A DNA stretch of 64,000 bases from Adineta ricciae (Eukaryota; Rotifera; Eurotatoria; Adinetida; Adinetidae), in contig CAJNOJ010000002.1 of assembly GCA_905250025.1 (NCBI GenBank), positions 1,178,001-1,242,000 of the forward strand. Reading direction: 5' to 3'. Shown here in pieces: positions 1 to 12,409 of this stretch; within the stretch, counting starts at the first letter, position 1, and each line of letters starts with the position of its first letter. The position numbers and the translations under genes were made by a program. Under the pieces are notes generated by a model. It worked only from the letters and a program-made list of their open reading frames with translations. It was not told the DNA's origin and ran no database searches.

Positions 1-1472
1 AATTGTTAATTTCATCAAGTTTACACGTAATTTCTGTGTCTTTCGAGAATCGTTTCGATTTTTTTCCTTTTTCTTCTCCTTCTCCTCTTTCATATTCATC
101 GTCATCTTTCTTTTTCGAAAGACGTGACTTTTTTTCCATTTCGTAGGTAAATCATTCATTGATATTATTGACCTTTATTCTATTGATCTGGAATGTTTTC
201 AATTTTTCATGAAGTAACCTACAATCTTGGTCAGTTTTTTTTGCCGTCGTCACCATCATCATTCTAGATCTTTCATATTTCTGACAACTCATTCTTTACA
301 CATCAGGTCAGTGATGTAATAACAATAGATATAGATAACTTGAATTATAGGAGAACATTTGTTCCCTTTTAAAGTTATTTTTAGTTTATCACTTATTTTT
401 CTTTTTTCACACAGCTAATTCTTCTAACTATCAGCAGTGTTCTTCTGCTGCAAGACAGAAGCGTAAAGAAAAGTCGAGAGAGAAAGAAAAACCGCATTTC
501 TTCTTTATACATATATATAGATGTATATGCAAAGATGATGGTGATAGTACGTTGGTGATATTAGCAGCGGTGATGGCTTATATCGATCGAGGGCGTACAA
601 ACTGAAGAGAGAGAGAGAGCGAGAAAAAGAAGACGATATTTACATTCTTGTCTGTCTATAGTAACGAGATAGATGACGACCAGCAAGAATAAGAAGAAGA
701 AGAAGAAGAACAGATATATAATCATGCGATGTAGGGACGCCCCATACGTTATTAGTATGCATCTTATTCTTGTTCGCACGTCGATTTCTTTTGTTGATTT
801 TAGGGCACATAGTTCTGCCACCTTTTCTTCTCCCATATGGACATATCGATCGTTTATTGTCATTTTCAATTCTTTTCCTTTATCGTTATCTGCTTTGATA
901 GAGGAAAGAGAATAGAAGAAAAAAACATTTTTGAGTTTCAGAACTTTTTTTTTTCTTTTTGAAAGACAACATACAACTCCAACGCATTGACACTTGAGTT
1001 TATCCTTTTTATGAATATGGACACTTTCTCTTTCTTCGACACTAATCAATCACTTAAATAGAATCACAAATCCATCGAAAATCTCTTATGAGTTTTTAAC
1101 AATCTAACCAAATTGCTTATTGATTTATATTTAGTAGCTTTCTTTTCCTCCGATGACATCATATCCATTGTACAATGCCGATATTCATTCCACAGAGAGT
1201 AGAAAATCTTTTTGTTTTTCTTCTGTTTGCATCGACGATAAGAGGTACGCTTTGCGTGTTACTTTCTAATAAGAAAAAAACAAAGAAAAATAGAAAGTTT
1301 CTTCTTTGATCAAAAAAATACCCAACGGATGACTTCTCAAGAAAAACAAGTACACGATCGTGGAAAATATTTATCTTCGGAAAGTCAATTGATGATGCAG
1401 TCGTGTACATTATTGTTTCTTTTTTTTTTATTGAAGATAAATATACAAAAAAGTCGAAGTAGAAAGAAAATA
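1..1472. other. Upstream region of the SPATS2-like gene, no gene seen
   Basis: No coding region is supported here. The stretch is AT-rich with pyrimidine tracts and GA-rich runs (for example a GA run near 607-620). Open frames in it have low-complexity Lys/Phe/Ser composition and no family resemblance. It most likely contains the promoter and 5' untranslated part of the gene starting at 1473. Confidence 0.5.
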
Positions 1473-3555
1473 ATGCCACGAAAGAATGCTATGCGTGATA
1501 ATGTATCTGCTGTTCGTTCGCGGCTGCCGGATTTGATGAATCTATCGCGTGAAAAGATCGAACTGGCATTGCTCTATTACGAATCCAATGTTGACGAAAC
1601 AGTAGAAGCGTTTAAAAGAAGTAAGTTTCGAATAGAATATTTACTTAACCTACTTTTGTGCGCTTTTCAGATGGTGCAATGGAAGCGCTCAACGGATGGA
1701 CTGAAATGAATAATAATCGCGGAAATGTAAGACAGTTTCTGTGTGTTCGAAACTTTTCTATAAAAGAAACTTTCTTTCAGAACTCAAATAAACGTGGCAA
1801 TAACAAATCAAGTAATGGTCAGAAGAAATCTTCATCTCAAACACTTCCGTCGAATGGTATTCTACGACCATCACAACGTGTTTCAAATATATTTCAAACG
1901 TTTGCTGAAGGCGGCATACCAACAATCACAACCAATGGTATAACCTTCGAATTCAGTTGATTCTTAATTAGATTCGTTGTTTAGGAATAAGTACAACTAC
2001 AATCAATTCACCATCTTCATTGTCATCATCATCGTTACATGAGCAATCTAATAACCACCTTCAATCCTGTCTGTCTACCGATCTCTCATTTCATCCATAT
2101 TTTAGTCAAGGTAGAGAACACTTTTCACATAACGAATTGGATAAATTTAACGAGATCGATTTTAGACTCAACGACAAATCATTCGGAATCATCATCACAT
2201 CCCAATGAATCAACACGAAATGAATATCACGATACATCGAATGTAACAACAAACAGCTCAACAACCACAGATGAAAGCAATCTACTTACAAATCATACTG
2301 ACGAAGATACCGAATCAACCAATGGACATAATGGTAAACTAAAACGTCGGAAAAATAATTCTAAATATCCCAATCTTGATCAAACTCAAGAAACTTCCTC
2401 AAATGATGCCCAACCAATAACAACAACAACAACAACAACAGTGACAAAACCGTCGACTTCGACAAATGGAACAACATTTATCAGTGACAATCGAAAAAGT
2501 AATTTTTTTAAGGAGAAATCACTTTGCACCGATAAGATTTGTGTCATTATTCTAGTTCTAACAAGACCTTCCAAAGACCTTCAACGTCAAACGTCAACGT
2601 TAACCAACGTTGAATCATCGTTTGAACATGAAATCAAATCTTCAATAAAACGTATTGATGACGTATTCAAGCAAATCCGCGAAATCATCAAAGAACGTGA
2701 AATTGAGTTGTATCTCGAAATGGACAAAGTGAAAGCACAAGGTCTGAATATCATCCATCGTCGACAGAAACGTGCTAGTGAACTCCGTCAACGCGTGGAC
2801 AGTTGTGATCGACTTGAACAATTAGAAATCGATTTACTTCGGACTGATATCAAAAATTTTGTAACTGATCGTCGATATGATCTCTGCGAAGAATTAACCT
2901 CCTTGCGTCGTTTTGAATACGACCAAGCGGTAATAGAAGCATTGAAAAATTTCGGAACAGTTTTAAGAATCGATAGAAAACAAGATCGCGCACGAACATT
3001 ATCAACATCGTCGGCATTAGTTGAACAAAATGGTACATCGATAAGTCCACTTGAGAACAACACATCAGAAAACTCAATAGAACACAATTCGGAATTAGTA
3101 ACCAACGGTCGAGTGTTCTCATCATCATCGTTATCATCGAATGAACCTCTCTCGTCAAACCATCAACAAGCATTACCACAGAGAATTACAAATAAAGCAA
3201 AACTTAATGGAAACATAGCCGGTGATTCTTCTCCTATGACTTCTCAAACGAATGGTCATCATAATCATTATGACGATTCAAACAATTATCAAAGTAAGTT
3301 CATTTCATCTATTTAGAACCAAGTTTGATTATTTTCTCTGAAATGTCAGCTGTCAACCGTCGTCGAGTAGCACCTTCTCAACAACAATATCCTCCTTATC
3401 AAAATGGAAATAATCATCGCCGAACACGTGCAATACCTTCGAACAATACCAGTCAAACAAGTCGTCGAAATGGTTTCAATAACAGTGAAACGACCAATAC
3501 ATATCGTCGTCCGCGCCCACCGCCTCAAACAATGATTTCTCCAATAAGCAATTGA
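1473..3555 (+). CDS. SPATS2/SPATS2L-like protein with N-terminal UBA-like motif and coiled-coil
   Basis: Multi-exon gene read as about six exons with short GT-AG introns (for example 1621-1669 and one near 3294-3350). The start is the ATG at 1473, directly ahead of the UBA/CUE-like segment that contains LALLYYESNVDETVEAFKR. The middle is Ser/Thr/Asn-rich and probably disordered. The conserved block near 2550-2960 reads SKDLQRQTSTL, then EIELYLEMDKVKAQ, then LRTDIKNFVTDRRYD. It lines up with the SPATS2 family block that contains VALLAEMDKVKAEA and LRADIKHFVSERKYD. Family members are cytoplasmic, RNA-associated and poorly characterised. The C-terminal exon (3351-3555) is Arg/Gln/Asn-rich, as in vertebrate SPATS2. 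Family assignment is firm; function beyond that is unknown. Confidence 0.85.
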
Positions 3556-4425
3556 ATATGAAATGTATTTTTATTTTACCTTTTTCGAATCATATGTATA
3601 CTATTGATCAATATTCTGTAATATCTGCCGTGTTTAAAACATGATTTTCTTCGTTTGTTTTCGTTTTATTTCTCTTTCTCGCGCGCGCGCGTTGACATAT
3701 TTATACTCTAGACATATACGCATATTTAATGATTTTCATTGAAAAACAACACAATTGAAACTTAAACATAATCAACGCATATTTATTCTTTTGTCTTCTC
3801 TTCTGGTCAATATCCTCTTGTTTTACGTTTTATTTCTATGCAACTCTTTAACGATTTGTTTCTTTGTCTTCTTTTTTTTATAATCTTTAAACAGATAAAA
3901 AGAATTCGTTTTCCTCCTTTTTTTTAAACGTACGCTTCTCTTGGAGAATTGATTATGGTGCTGTTATTGCTTTATGATATGTGTTGGAGACAACGTCCAT
4001 GTTTTCGCTCGTTTTTTCAGGTTAAGATCGTTGCTCTTTGCTTTATTTCTTTCATATTTATTATCTTTCATTTGCCTTTTTTTGTTTCAACTGTAATTAG
4101 CAATAAGAATGTGTTTGTTTTTGTTCCGTATAAGAGAAGAAAAGAAAGAAAGTCAAAAACGAATATCGGAGAGACTGGTCTTTAACGTTTCGTCTTTTTC
4201 TTCTTCTCCGAGGACTTTGGTAGTGGAGTAATGAATGGACTGAAATATATTTGAAGAGAGAAATGGTAAGAAATTGGAGAATATGAAAAGCAACTTACAG
4301 ATAACTAACAGAGCCTCTATTCCCGATTTTTTTGAGATAATTCCACAGAATAAAATGAAGTGTTTTATCTAAATTTATTCCCGCATCCTAAACGATACGA
4401 GTTTAATCAGAGACTATTCTTCTAT
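3556..4425. other. Spacer between convergent SPATS2-like and LRRC74-like genes
   Basis: Both genes end toward this stretch, so it should hold two 3' untranslated regions. There is a short CG-alternating run (gcgcgcgcgc near 3679-3690) and T-rich tracts. The only open frames are hydrophobic or Lys-rich low-complexity translations with no recognisable family; I see no gene. Confidence 0.5.
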
Positions 4426-6548
4426 TCAACGTACTTTAACTGCACTTGGAAAATCGATGACATAGATTGAATATGTCAAATGTCCATGTTCTTCTACATC
4501 CCATTTTTTCAAAGCTTTCGCAAAATCATACCCACCTTCCTTCGCCATTCGTCCGAGAATTTTGAATGGATCTCGTTGAAACAGCGCATGTAATGATTTA
4601 GTGTCGAGATATTCAAGATCAATATCATCCATGATAGTGAAACCGGGTACTAAAAACACAATAGAATCAATTCAGACAAAAGCTCTCCTTACTTGTTGAA
4701 TGATCTCGTCCTAATCTTCCTCGAATTCCTCCATGGATGACGTTGAGTGGCCTTAAATATTGATTAATTTGTGTGTATAGATAAACAAAGTCATCGTTAA
4801 CTAATACATTCTGCAAAGAATAGTTTTTTTTAATGTCGTTTGAACATTCGATAGGGACGTTATACTTCGAGATTAAGATATTCTACTTGACTTTTGATAT
4901 GATCGATTGCTTTCAAGAGAATAAGAGAGCCAAATGTACCAATGTTATTATCGCCAAACTGAGATATTCTTATCAATGAATCCACACGTATTCTCGATCA
5001 TTATTCTCACCGAAAGTTTTCTTAGCCTTCGATTCATTTCAAGTTTCGATGCAAATATATCACATCCATCTTTTTCAATCCGATTATTCGATAGATCAAG
5101 CTCTAATATCGTGTCATTCTGTGCTAGCATATTCCCAACAAGTACAGAACCTTGATTACCCAAGCCATTCATTTTCAAATTAAGGCTTTCAAGTGCTTGA
5201 TTCTCCTTCGAACGCTCAACAATTCAATCCATCAATTCAAGTCAGCAATTTTTACTTTTAAACTGATACAAATCGGACGAATATCATTCTCACAGATCAT
5301 ATTCCAACTTAAATCAAGTACTCGTAATTCCGGTATTTCTTCTGTGAAATCCAAAAACATGTTGAAAGAATTTGTAAGTATATTTACTTAATCCCAATCC
5401 GATGTTTTTACACGCGATTGTACTCAACTGATTGCCACTAAGATATAGTTCTTCAAGCATATCGCCTCCCTGAGATATTTCATCTGTTGAAAAGAAGATC
5501 TTGTGAACGAGTTTTACTTTCAGAATCTTTCGAAGAATGGGTCCACATGAATCAGCCAATTCACATGCTAAATATACTTGAAAAATGTCGTTGTAGTCGA
5601 TAGAGACATATTGATTTACATGATAAGTTAAGTTTCTTGATAATCGACATTTTTGTTTCGTTGTTTGTAAATAATAACGAGAGAATTTCTAATCCCTTGG
5701 TATCAATTGCATTTTTGGATATATCCTAAAAAAGAATGTTTTCTTTTCTCGTGATTTATCTAGAAGAAATGATCTGACAAGTTCTTCAATTGTATAACTA
5801 TCTTTCAACGTTTCTTGAAGATAAGCACAACCTTGTGCAGTGATATTATTCGCACTTAATCGAATATGTTTCATATTCGTATGAATCTATGTTTTACATC
5901 GAGAACAAGTTCGAAGAGAATCGAATACATCAATATCTACTCGTAATGCTAGACAAATCGCTTTTAGATCAAGATCATTTATTGACATTTCGGCTAGATC
6001 AAGTGTATTCAGATTTAATCCATCAATGACGCTATGATATGGATGAATTTGATATTGTTTACATGCTTGAAGATATATTTGAATAGGATCTTGTTGATTA
6101 ATAAATGTATCTGAAGACAAAAACGAAACAATGATTCTTGACATTCTTCTTCTACCTGTCTCGTTCAAATCGCTTTCGTAATCCAAGTCATTCAATCGAA
6201 TTTCATCGTGAAAACGTTTGTATTTCACGTTTCGTTGTTCGAGATTTGGATCGAAATCAATGCATCGATATTGTCGGGTCAAATCAGACAGAGATACTGA
6301 GCGAAACTGATATTCAAATCGATGTTGCACACGATTACAAGTAAGTAGTTGTATGTTTTCATCATCATCCGGTATTAAAGCATGAGCCGGAATGAATGTA
6401 TAGACAAGTGAATGAGCGAGATCACCGATGTATTCTCTATAAAGATAGATTTGATGAGTAAAGTACGCGAAGATGAAATGTTAATAAACTTTTCTCGTGT
6501 TTTATCACGTTCTTTCAGAGCTTTTCGATATCCTTCTTTGCATAACAT
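4426..6548 (-). CDS. Leucine-rich repeat protein, LRRC74A/B-like
   Basis: Minus-strand gene with many short introns. The first exon was placed by hand: ATG at 6548, exon 6490-6548, then a 53-nt intron (6437-6489, donor GTTTAT) leading into EYIGDLAHSLVYTFIPAHAL. The segment with PIQIYLQACKQYQIHPYHS followed by LNTLDLAEMSINDLDLKAIC matches the entry to the LRRC74 repeat array. Ribonuclease-inhibitor type LRRs follow (IRLSANNITAQGCAYL, LEELYLSGNQLS, LELDLSNNRIEKDGCDIFAS). The C-terminal segment DFAKALKKWDVEEHGHLTY parallels the EF-hand-like tail of LRRC74A. Likely a protein-interaction scaffold; the molecular role of the family is not established. Exons between about 4660 and 5690 are only partly resolved. 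Confidence 0.8.
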
Positions 6549-7869
6549 TGTTAGACGAGAAGCGCAAAAAAAAGCACGAATTGTTCGAGAAATGTTTTAT
6601 TTAGTTGGTTTGATTTCTAGGTCGCACAAATTATCCGAAGGATTTTATTGTCATTAATGACAGAATACTATCTGCTATTTTCTCTCGTCTATGACTGTAA
6701 TCTATCAATCGATTTAACGAACCATGCGCGTTTTTCTATCGGATAGGTATCGTTTTTCATTATTTTGTCAAATGATACGAAATGTCAACATATCAAAAGA
6801 TCAGTCGTCTTCTCTTTCAGACGAGACTTTCGTCTCATTTTCCTGAGAATTTCTACAAATCGCGCAGTCCAACGATTATGAAATCAGTTTTGATTGATCA
6901 AAACTATGACGACATCAATTTCATCTGATAATTTCTCGTACATGCGTAGAATTTGATCGACGGAGATATTTGTTACAGATTTCTGATAGGATCGGTATAG
7001 GAGTTAGTTAATGTCATCGTGCAAACGATAACAGACGTGTCAAAATTATTTTGGTATGTAGAAAGAACACGACATATGCCAGTGCAGAAAAAAAACCAGT
7101 ATGTTTCGCTTTGTATTCCTCGAATCTTAGCCTCTAGTTAGAAGACAAATACGATATCGTAAGTTCTTTCTTCTAGAACAGTCGATGTCATCTCCCGACA
7201 GACGAATAGCCGAGAATTATTTATTTTAAATACAAAACTAGATATGAATCATTCACACGTCTTTTTCTTCGGAAACAACAGGCAATTGCAATGGATTAAC
7301 ATATCTTAATTGAGAACTGTGTGGTATGCTTATGTTATTATTTAATTTATGTCATTAATCATCGTCTGATATATAAACATCTTGTCCGACGTAAAATTTG
7401 TCTTTGTTGAGCGGATTGAACATATGCGTTGTTCAGATGGCGCTATCGTCTTAGTTCAATTATTCATCATCCATAAGAATCCATTTTTTGCCCTTGATCA
7501 TTTTACCAATCAATAAGAAGTCGATGTATACGCAATGTTACATACACTTGTACTCTCGTCGTAGAATGTAACCGCAGAGAGAGCCTGACGACGCATGAAA
7601 GTATCAAAAGAAATACACGTATGAACGCGACGACGCGACCTCGCTCGCAGAAGGTTAATTCATACATATTCATGTATGTACATAAGCAACGCCTTTTCAA
7701 TGTGCATCGACAGGAAGCGAAGGTGTTTCGTTCATAGTTCTGTCCCGACGTCGCGACATTAAAGATAAATTATAGAAGTTTTTATCATTTACGAAAAAAA
7801 AAACAAATATTTTTATTTCTCTTATTCGATTTCAGATCCTTCTCTGTTTCTTTGTTTTGAATTTCAGCC
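6549..7869. other. Intergenic region between divergent LRRC74-like and STK17-like genes
   Basis: The flanking genes point away from each other, so both promoters must lie here. No coding region is supported on either strand; the open frames are short and unlike any family. A 5' untranslated exon of the kinase gene may end at the AG at 7866-7867, just before the ATG at 7870. Confidence 0.5.
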
Positions 7870-9415
7870 ATGTTACACGATGTGTGTCGTAGTCAAACAC
7901 CTACTCGTACTCGTAATCCACTTTTTCGACAGCGATTACATGTAAGTATTCAGTTAACCAACAAACCGATCAAACCGTTTTCTCATCTCCGACGTAGTAA
8001 TTATCATTCTCTCCTCTAAACTTTCAAAAGACAAGTACTTATCCTTTTCTCTTGCAGTGTTGTTCTATGCATGATTATATATTCTACCGTCTTCGTATTA
8101 AAACTTTTTCTTTCGCATTTTAGAACTCACCGAGCTCAACATCAGTATTTTCACTGACACCATCGTTAACAACAGGCATGATTCAATCGGCAGCACCCGG
8201 TGAATTTTCGCATTGTTGTGCGACAGTATCATTCGACTCAGTCTATAATATCACAGAAGATCTTTGCCGGTAAATGAGAATCATTCTCGTAAAACAAATC
8301 TATGTTCAACTTCTTTCTCCTTTCCTAGCGGACGGTTTTCATCTGTAAAAAAATGTGTAAAAAAAGAGACACCTGATCAAATGTTCGCTGCAAAAATCAT
8401 TAAAAAACGTAACATTCAACATGCGCTCAATGAATTACGTATCTTCCAGTTATCACATAAACATCCACATTTTGTTTCCCTCTATCAAGTATTCGATTTA
8501 CCCACCGAAGCCATCTTTATATTGGAATAGTAAGACTCATTTGATCGGTTTCATTTTGACACATTTTTTTTCCTTTCTAATCTGTGTGCATAGTGCGAAA
8601 CAAGGTGATTTACAATTGGCAATTGAACTTGAAGGTTGCTTAGAAGAAATACAAGCGATTCATGTTACTAAACAAGTTTTAGAAGCTGTTGCGTTTCTAC
8701 ATGATAACAAAATTGTTCATCTTGATATCAAAGTAAGCATATACACTGACTTCAACTGAGAAAAACAGTTCTCCTGTAGCCCCAAAATATTCTTCTCATG
8801 GAAAAATGGCCAAGCACACAAATCAAACTATGCGATTTTGGTCTCTCACGCGTCTTAACCAATCAACGCTTATTGGAAATGTCAGGTACCACAGATTTTC
8901 TCGGTAAGGATTTTCCGTCTTTTCAAATTCTTGTTCATTGCTTTTTCTCATCTTTTTTAAGCACCGGAAGTTGTCAACTATGAACCACTGACATGTGCTA
9001 CAGATATGTGGAATATTGGTGTATTAATCTATGTTCTTGTTACTGGTCATACACCATTTGGTGGTGCGACAAAGCTCGACACTCAAAGTAATATCACACA
9101 TTGCATACTAGATTTTCCATCCGATTTATTCGAAAAAATCTCGAAAAAATGCATTGATCTCATTCAAAAATTAATCGTTCGAATACCAAAGTAAATACAA
9201 AACCGTATGATTTTATACGGACGACCTTGTGCGTTTCTTTTTTCTTCCGAAGACGACGCGCAACAGCTCATGAATCATTGAAACATTCATGGATATGTTT
9301 TCGCGATGATCCAACATTACCCAATGAAGAAACTCTCGAAACATTCGATGAGGAAATTATTGAAGAAGAAATTGTTGGATTAACCAATGAAATCAGTGCT
9401 CAAAATTTTAATTGA
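7870..9415 (+). CDS. Serine/threonine kinase of the DAPK family, STK17/DRAK-like
   Basis: Multi-exon kinase starting at the ATG at 7870 and ending TGA at 9413-9415. In order: a 50-60 residue N-terminal extension, a Gly loop read across an intron as LCRGRFSSV, the ATP Lys in MFAAKIIKK, the catalytic loop HLDIKPQN (Leu in place of Arg, usual in DAPK-type kinases), DFGLSR, APEVV, TDMWNIGVLIYVLVTGHTPF, and a C-lobe ending RATAHESLKHSW. The TDMW and LTG-type motifs and the AKQGDLQ hinge region match STK17A/B best. DRAK kinases act in apoptosis and contractility signalling. The tail after the kinase fold is short and acidic. The first Gly of the loop is replaced by Cys. An intron splits the HLDIK and PQN halves of the catalytic loop. 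Confidence 0.87.
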
Positions 9416-9479
9416 AATAATTACTCTCTCCGAACAAATTCTTTTTTTTTCTTTGTCTGACAGTATTGAATGAAAAGCA

Positions 9480-9520
<41 letters not shown>

Positions 9521-10555
9521 TGATAACTTGCAGTGCTGTGTATTAGATAATCAACAAACTCGGAACCTGTATGTTTTCTCTTCTTATTCTACTCAAGACT
9601 ATATCTCAGATATCTTTCTTTTTCTTTCTTTTTCTGTGTAAACATTATGACAAGCAGCTAGAAACTTCGTAGTTTTTATGATGATCTTATTGTGCTGAAC
9701 TCATCTCAGGATTGGATTGCGAGGCCTTAACTTCTTCTTCTTTTCTTTTATTGTTATTCGCGTTGATTTTGTCCATGATCGGAAGAACACCAAAGGTGTG
9801 GATGTCAAAGTTGAGTAAGAGGGAAAAGATGCAATTGATTTGAAAAATTCAATAATATAAACGAAAAGAAGTCCTTGGGATTTATGCTAAAGTTACATTC
9901 GTTTGACAGAGTGAAAGAAAAGAATCGATTCTTCTTTCGTCATTGCAACTTTGCAGATCAACAGGTCAAGTAACACGAGCTCATTGAGTGGGATATCCTT
10001 GCAGTTTAAGTAAGATTTCTTTTCAATCAATCACACGTGCCCGTTTTAATCCTTGATTTTGTTTGATGATCAGATGCTTTCTGTGTGCTTCTTTGTTATG
10101 ACAGTTGGGCCTGGTAAGCAACTGATCACGTACATTTGAGTATACAAATCATGGTTCTATGCGCGCAGATGCGTTATGTATACAAACGAAGAACGAACAT
10201 ATTTGTGCCTAGTGTGAAAAATCGAATGTATCTAGATGTCGTAGGTTGACAATGAAAAAAACAGAATGTGTTCGGGTAATTAGTAGAAAATTTCAATGTG
10301 AAAATCGAGAATAAATAAATTTGCTTGTGAAATTTTTGCGAAATGTGTTCTATTGAACTTTGCGATGAAAATAGTTGTGATTCGTAGACTAGTCATTCAC
10401 GTAGAGAAACAGACAGAGACCGTAGATAAGATTAATCGAATTCGAACAAGATAGGAAACGACTAATCACATTTGTTCTCAATGAACATAATTCTTCAATG
10501 TCTATTTAGATTTTCATATACTAAAAGTAAATAGAAAGCTTGTGCTGAAACGAAA
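9416..10555. other. Intergenic region downstream of the kinase gene
   Basis: Presumed 3' untranslated region of the kinase followed by the promoter of the small gene at 10556. Apart from a CT microsatellite near its start I see no gene and no RNA gene. Confidence 0.45.
9481..9516. repeat. CT dinucleotide microsatellite
   Basis: Almost uninterrupted CT repeats, broken once by TTT near 9488-9490, about 65 nt after the kinase stop codon. It lies in the presumed 3' untranslated region. Confidence 0.9.
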
Positions 10556-10919
10556 ATGGAACAAGGTGATCAAACATCATCCAACAGTCTTGAAGTCATC
10601 TCCATGATTATCTGGTTATCAACAGGAAATGGCAAATTTTTCGAATTAGTAGGAACAATCACTCCTATACTCTCAATTCGATCTATTTCTGTTTTTTTTT
10701 AAGCACGGCTCTCGTGATACCATTAAACAAGTCTTACCTAAATCGTCCGAGAGTGCATTTCGTTGGGGATATTACAATTCTCCTGCTGATCCTGACCGTC
10801 AATCCTATACTCAAGTACTCGAAGCTTTTCTCAAATCTGGTTTTCATATCGAAGGTTCATCAGGTGCTGGTACGCAAGGTCTTCTTCGTACTCAATACAT
10901 TCTTGTCAAACGCAATTAA
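10556..10919 (+). CDS. Small protein of unknown function, first copy of a tandem pair
   Basis: Two exons: 10556-10648 (31 codons) and 10704-10919, joined across a 55-nt GT-AG intron, giving about 102 residues. The splice restores the motif FFELHGSRDTI. The product aligns along its length with the protein starting at 11154: E-V/I-L/I-S near the N-terminus, FELHG against FQLHG, QVLPKS against QILPTS, YTQVLEAFLKSGFHIE against YTDILQRVLRLGFQIQ, and a final QYILVK against QYTLVR. There is no signal peptide or membrane segment. The end pattern (helix, G-F-x-I, then YxLVR) loosely recalls DUF4177-type small proteins, but I do not recognise the family and claim no function. Confidence 0.7.
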
Positions 10920-11153
10920 ACATATATCGATCTGTTCGATTCTAACCGGTTTCATTGTTCTCAGGAATCTGTTCGTTTTTACATTCATTTAACCTCATTG
11001 TCATCTTCTTTTTTGTTATATGATTACAGTGTCATACTTCTCGTGATTTTCTAGTGTTATTGTTTCTTCAGATAGGATTTAGTTCTAGGAAAAAGAAAGT
11101 CATTTTGATTATGGTTCTTGTTTTTGTTTTCAGATCTAAAAGCGAAAATTTGA
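10920..11153. other. Spacer between the tandem small genes
   Basis: About 230 nt. It ends with a pyrimidine-rich tract and a CAG at 11131-11133, 20 nt before the second ATG, which would suit the 3' end of a 5' untranslated intron. Confidence 0.4.
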
Positions 11154-11528
11154 ATGGCAACGACAGGCTCAACTCACCGTTTTGAAATTTTATCTTTACT
11201 CGTTCGCAATGTCTTAACATCTAATTCGAAGAATTTCCAACTGCATGGCGATAAGCAAGTGATCATGCAAATCTTACCGACATCACCAGATCGTGCTTTT
11301 CTGACAAACGATTGTTACGATTCGAGTTACGATCTAGGTGCAATAACATACACCGATATTTTACAACGTGTGTTACGATTAGGTTTTCAAATTCAATCAT
11401 CCGCCGGTGGATCTTATCAACTACCAAAATCGGAAAAGTCGATTATTAAAAACGATTCTCAACAGCCAGCAGCACAAGATACATTCGTCCTTCAATATAC
11501 ACTGGTCCGAACGCACAATATCAGTTGA
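11154..11528 (+). CDS. Small protein of unknown function, second copy of a tandem pair
   Basis: Single open frame of 124 residues from the ATG at 11154 to the TGA at 11526-11528. It is paralogous to the 10556-10919 product: shared FQLHG, ILPTS, YTDILQRVLRLGFQI, SSAGG and a terminal QYTLVR. It differs by a longer Lys/Ser/Gln-rich linker before the last strand and by lacking the intron that interrupts the first copy. No membrane segment, signal peptide or known catalytic motif is visible. The pair looks like a local duplication that has since diverged strongly. An AATAAA lies about 175 nt downstream. Confidence 0.72.
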   Translation: MATTGSTHRFEILSLLVRNVLTSNSKNFQLHGDKQVIMQILPTSPDRAFLTNDCYDSSYDLGAITYTDILQRVLRLGFQIQSSAGGSYQLPKSEKSIIKNDSQQPAAQDTFVLQYTLVRTHNIS

Positions 11529-12409
11529 ATGAGTCTCAAGAGCAACGATCTGAAACATTTTCTTGTTGTATTTTTATGTTTTGATTTCATGTTGTTTTTC
11601 ATCAGAGGAAAAGCAAAAGGAAAAACATTCATTAGTATCAAGTAGAACCACTTCAAACGCCACTCTTCTTATCAATGTTCCCAGAAACTATTACTATTCA
11701 AAAATAAACAGTACACAAAGAACAGAGAAACGGCAGTAGTCATCTATGTACAAAAGATCAATTACTTCGTTTATTTTAGATTATCGACTTATTCACTTTT
11801 TGAAAAATAAGGCGAATTTCTTCGATGAAACAGTTAACATTATCAATTATGTAAATCATCGACGAGTAAGAATGTCTTTTTTTTCTCTTTTCGCCTTGCA
11901 ACTATGTATGTAAATGTGTTAATGTCTGTAGGAATTCGAGGAGAATATTCTTCCCTATAAAGAACCTTGTTTATTTGTGCATCAGTTGTGATGACGTACG
12001 TGTACGATTTTTCTTTCCATCACAGTTCGAAAGGATATACACGAAAAGTTTGAGCAGATGAAAGAACGCAAAAAAAAGCTCTTCACTTGGTTTTTTTTCT
12101 TTCTTCAAATTTGTGCTTCTTTATGTCAGGCAAGGCATTGCTTCACAATGGTTTATTTCAGTAGACAAAGATAAATGCTCGAGAATGATCTCTACCTATT
12201 CCGTTGTTTTAAAATCCTCTTCAGTTAGGAGAAACTTGTCAATGTCATTCGATATCATAAACCAACCTAGTTGGGGTATCATATAACTTTTTTTTTATGG
12301 TGATTGTCGTACGAAATTTCTTTTGTTACTTTTCGTTTTCATTTTAGCTACAAATTGATACATCTCAACACAGCATGTGATTGTTTGTTTGGGCGACTGA
12401 AACACAACA
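11529..12409. other. Intergenic region upstream of the PPP1R16-like gene
   Basis: 3' untranslated region of the small gene, then a spacer and the probable promoter of the gene at 12410. No coding or RNA gene is supported. Confidence 0.45.
11703..11708 (+). terminator. Candidate poly(A) signal AATAAA
   Basis: Canonical hexamer about 175 nt past the stop codon of the small gene at 11154-11528. Confidence 0.4.

Noticed and set aside
561..1049. 162-codon minus-strand and 80-codon plus-strand open frames
   Set aside because: Lys/Phe/Ser low-complexity translation in a noncoding AT/GA-rich stretch, with no splice or family support.
10714..10992. 92-codon hydrophobic plus-strand open frame
   Set aside because: Out of frame with the second exon of the small gene at 10556-10919, whose frame is supported by its paralog.
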